From positions 1 to 23,001 of the forward strand of contig DASZMZ010000349.1 of NCBI GenBank assembly GCA_035551455.1: a DNA stretch of 23,001 bases, written 5' to 3'. Origin of the DNA: Sulfopaludibacter sp035551455. GTDB lineage: Bacteria; Acidobacteriota; Terriglobia; Bryobacterales; Bryobacteraceae. Below are positions 21,267 through 23,001 of this stretch, piece after piece. Every line of letters begins with the position of its first letter. The stretch's first letter is position 1. A program made the position numbers and the translations under genes. The notes beneath the pieces were generated by a model. That model ran no database searches and had not been told where the DNA came from. It saw only the letters and a program-made list of their open reading frames with translations.

Positions 21267-22196
21267 TTACCTCAGGAAGAACGCGTTGCTATTGGAGCCG
21301 TGAATGCGCACATGACACGTGGTGCACTTCTGGAATTTCGGATCGAGCAGGTTATGCGTAGCGGATTGCAGGTCCACGCCCGCGTTGCGCACGCCGAAAC
21401 CGCTGCCGTTGTGACATTCCAGGCAGAGCGTGGCGGTGACCGGCCGTTTGAGCAGGCGAGCGTTGGTGGAGCCGTGCGGGACGTGACAGCCTTCGCAGCC
21501 TTCGATGCGCACGGAGGGATGCTCATAGACGAAGGGTCCGCGCTTGTCGGCGTGGCACTTCAGGCAGGGTTCTTCATTCACCACCCCCGGCTCCATCATG
21601 CGCGGCGTGTTCGCCATGCGATTGGCGGGGGCGAAGCCGCCGTGGGGATTGTGGCAATCCGAACACTGCATGAAGCCCTCATTCACGCGATGTTTCGAGG
21701 GCATCTCAAACTGCGCGCGGATATTGGCGTGGCAGCCGTAGCAGAGCTCGCTTTCCTTCTTTGCCAGCAGGAACCTGGGCGTCTCCGCGTGGTGTACGGA
21801 ATGGCAGGCATTGCAGGCTACGTCGTTCTGCGTGTGTTCCGATCGGCGGATGTTGGCCTTGTCGAAGCTGGAGGCGTGGCAGGTGAGGCAGGCTTCCATA
21901 GCCGCTTTCGGCGACAGGAGGGAAAACGCGCGGGGAATGGTCATCTTGCCGCCGCCGGCGCTCACGTGGCCGCTGGCGGGACCGTGGCAGCCTTCGCAGC
22001 CCGTCCGGGCCGGGACTTCCTTGCCGGACGCGATGCTTTTGTAGTGCGGATTCTTATAGAACTTCAGCCATAGATCGGCATGACAAACCTTGCAGGCGTC
22101 GCTGCCGACGTAGGTAGGTGGCGCGGCCGGAGTCTGCGCGGCCGAAGCGCCGGCCAGCAGGAGTAAAGCGGACACCAGGATCTGTCCCCGAAGCAT
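21267..22196 (-). CDS. Decaheme c-type cytochrome, DmsE/MtrA-like
   Basis: From ATG 22194-22196 the product is 309 aa, with a signal peptide (RGQILVSALLLLAGASAAQ) for export to the periplasm. Exactly ten CxxCH heme sites begin at residues 35, 67, 103, 128, 152, 178, 211, 234, 258 and 291. Extra His residues, for example in HVSAGG, SVHHAE, HNPHGG and VPHGS, can act as distal ligands. This length and heme count match MtrA/DmsE/PioA periplasmic electron carriers, which plug into a barrel such as the one encoded next. Electrons would pass between a periplasmic or quinol-linked donor and the outside. No outer-surface MtrC-like cytochrome or CymA-like gene lies in the window. Heme attachment needs a Ccm or Ccs system encoded elsewhere. 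Confidence 0.93.
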   Translation of the reverse strand: MLRGQILVSALLLLAGASAAQTPAAPPTYVGSDACKVCHADLWLKFYKNPHYKSIASGKEVPARTGCEGCHGPASGHVSAGGGKMTIPRAFSLLSPKAAMEACLTCHASSFDKANIRRSEHTQNDVACNACHSVHHAETPRFLLAKKESELCYGCHANIRAQFEMPSKHRVNEGFMQCSDCHNPHGGFAPANRMANTPRMMEPGVVNEEPCLKCHADKRGPFVYEHPSVRIEGCEGCHVPHGSTNARLLKRPVTATLCLECHNGSGFGVRNAGVDLQSATHNLLDPKFQKCTTCHVRIHGSNSNAFFLR

Positions 22197-22421
22197 ATTC
22201 GCATGATACTCAACGGTGCGCCGTAACTGAATCAAAAGGCAGGATATTTTACGTTGGTGCGATCTTCCTTGCAGGCGTAAACTTTTTGCTTGCGACCACG
22301 CAACCGGATGCGCCATATTGGGAATGGCGTCAGAAATCACGTGTAGAGCGCACCTGCAGGGCCAATGTCGCATGCTGTCCCGGATCTGCGCTCGATCCCT
22401 CTGGCGCGCGGGACGTATTCG
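22197..22421. other. Divergent intergenic region between cytochrome and MgtE-like genes
   Basis: These 225 bases must contain both promoters. A TAAAAT box on the minus strand (22246-22251) is the best -10 candidate for the cytochrome, but its -35 is poor. A perfect inverted repeat TTGCG-ACCA-CGCAA (22290-22303) could be an operator. I see no coding frame here. Confidence 0.4.
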
Positions 22422-23001
22422 ATGTCGGACCATCTCCTGTTCTTTACCGAACTCGTGTCCATGCCGGTCCACGACGTCAGAGGACGGCGCATCGGACGCG
22501 CGAAAGATGCTGCGCTGGTACCGCTGGCGCACGCCTCGCGCATCGATCGCGTTCTGGTGGGCGGCGCCGAGTCCTGGCTGACGATCCGGTATGACCAGAT
22601 CCGGTCCATCATCCTGGGCAAGGGTATCTTCCTGAGCGACGAAGTGCTCATGCCGTACCACGACGACGAGTACATGCTGCGCATTGGCCGCGATCTGCTG
22701 GATCAGCAGATTATCGATGTCACGGGCCGCAAAGTGGTCCGGGTGAATGACCTCACCATGTCTATTCAGAACGATGGCGAGCACGATATCGTCACGGTTC
22801 TCGAGGTGGATATCGGCGTCCGCAGCGTGTTCCGCCGGCTGCTGCAAGGGGTGCTTTCACCCAAAACGATTCGCCGCCTGCAGGAGCCGATTCCGCCCAA
22901 TTCGATCGCCTGGGATTTCTGCAACGTGGTGGAGCCGGATCCCCTGCGCCGCCTGAAATTGAACATCTCGTATACCAAGCTGGAGGAAATGCACCCGGCC
23001 G
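22422..23001 (+). CDS. MgtE-like Mg2+ transporter/PRC-barrel protein, N-terminal part (cut by window end)
   Basis: The first 193 codons are present, from ATG 22422 to the window edge. The start MSDHLLFFTELVSMPVHDVR then GRRIGRAKDAAL is a PRC-barrel strand pattern. A second PRC-like block, LLDQQIIDVTGRKVVRVNDL, follows at about 87-106. A linker (VGVRSVFRRLLQG-type) then leads to LKLNISYTKLEEMHPA, the beginning of the MgtE intracellular N domain as found before CBS and membrane domains. Such proteins sense or transport magnesium and related cations. Whether the CBS and membrane parts exist cannot be seen. It is divergent from the cytochrome gene. Confidence 0.78.
   Translation, partial: MSDHLLFFTELVSMPVHDVRGRRIGRAKDAALVPLAHASRIDRVLVGGAESWLTIRYDQIRSIILGKGIFLSDEVLMPYHDDEYMLRIGRDLLDQQIIDVTGRKVVRVNDLTMSIQNDGEHDIVTVLEVDIGVRSVFRRLLQGVLSPKTIRRLQEPIPPNSIAWDFCNVVEPDPLRRLKLNISYTKLEEMHPA

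Noticed and set aside
22197..22847. N-terminal extension of the decaheme cytochrome
   Set aside because: It would bury the signal peptide and run antisense through the MgtE-like gene. The ATG at 22196 gives a proper export signal.

Overview
The window is GC-rich, about 60% by eye, with tightly packed and often overlapping genes. The gene content suggests a Gram-negative, Acidobacteriota-like organism, perhaps of the Bryobacter/Solibacter type. Pointers are an outer-membrane barrel ending in Phe, a lipoprotein, TrmFO, a heterodimeric methylmalonyl-CoA mutase, a DmsE-like decaheme cytochrome and a PRC-barrel MgtE-like protein. The taxonomic call is inference from these genes and not from a marker comparison.

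Positions 1-6215 hold a co-oriented methylmalonyl-CoA cassette: the 3' end of a methylmalonyl-CoA epimerase, the small and large mutase subunits, the MeaB/ArgK GTPase chaperone, and an acetyl-CoA hydrolase/succinate:acetate CoA-transferase family enzyme. Together they interconvert succinyl-CoA and methylmalonyl-CoA, protect the B12 enzyme, and move CoA between short-chain acids. No propionyl-CoA carboxylase or methylmalonyl-CoA decarboxylase is present in the window.

Positions 6216-10495 look accessory. They hold a 49-aa membrane protein (6273-6422), a convergent DUF5076-like gene, and a two-gene HTH regulator plus RxTxDxD nucleotidyltransferase module that resembles a toxin-antitoxin pair and has operator-like repeats in front. 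Next come a 3' fragment of a tRNA-Val (8119-8164), fused fragments of a glycosyltransferase and probably an IS3-type transposase, a secreted protein with three almost identical Ig-like repeats and an IPTL-CTERM-like tail, and a frameshifted ISL3-type transposase remnant. An intact tRNA-Ala(GGC) at 10496-10571 closes the region. It reads as an integration hotspot with decayed mobile DNA.

Positions 10572-23001 return to dense chromosomal genes. A lipoprotein with a LolA-like profile is translationally coupled to an FtsX/MacB-type permease and a LolD-type ATPase. A cellulose-synthase-like family 2 glycosyltransferase and a DinB-like protein lie on the minus strand. Then trmFO, a Xer tyrosine recombinase and a MATE exporter run on the plus strand. 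A minus-strand pair encodes a decaheme c-type cytochrome and a 671-aa outer-membrane barrel, a probable porin-cytochrome conduit for electrons across the outer membrane. The window ends inside a divergently transcribed PRC-barrel/MgtE-like gene.

The most interesting items are the HTH-nucleotidyltransferase module next to a tRNA scar, and the cytochrome-porin pair.
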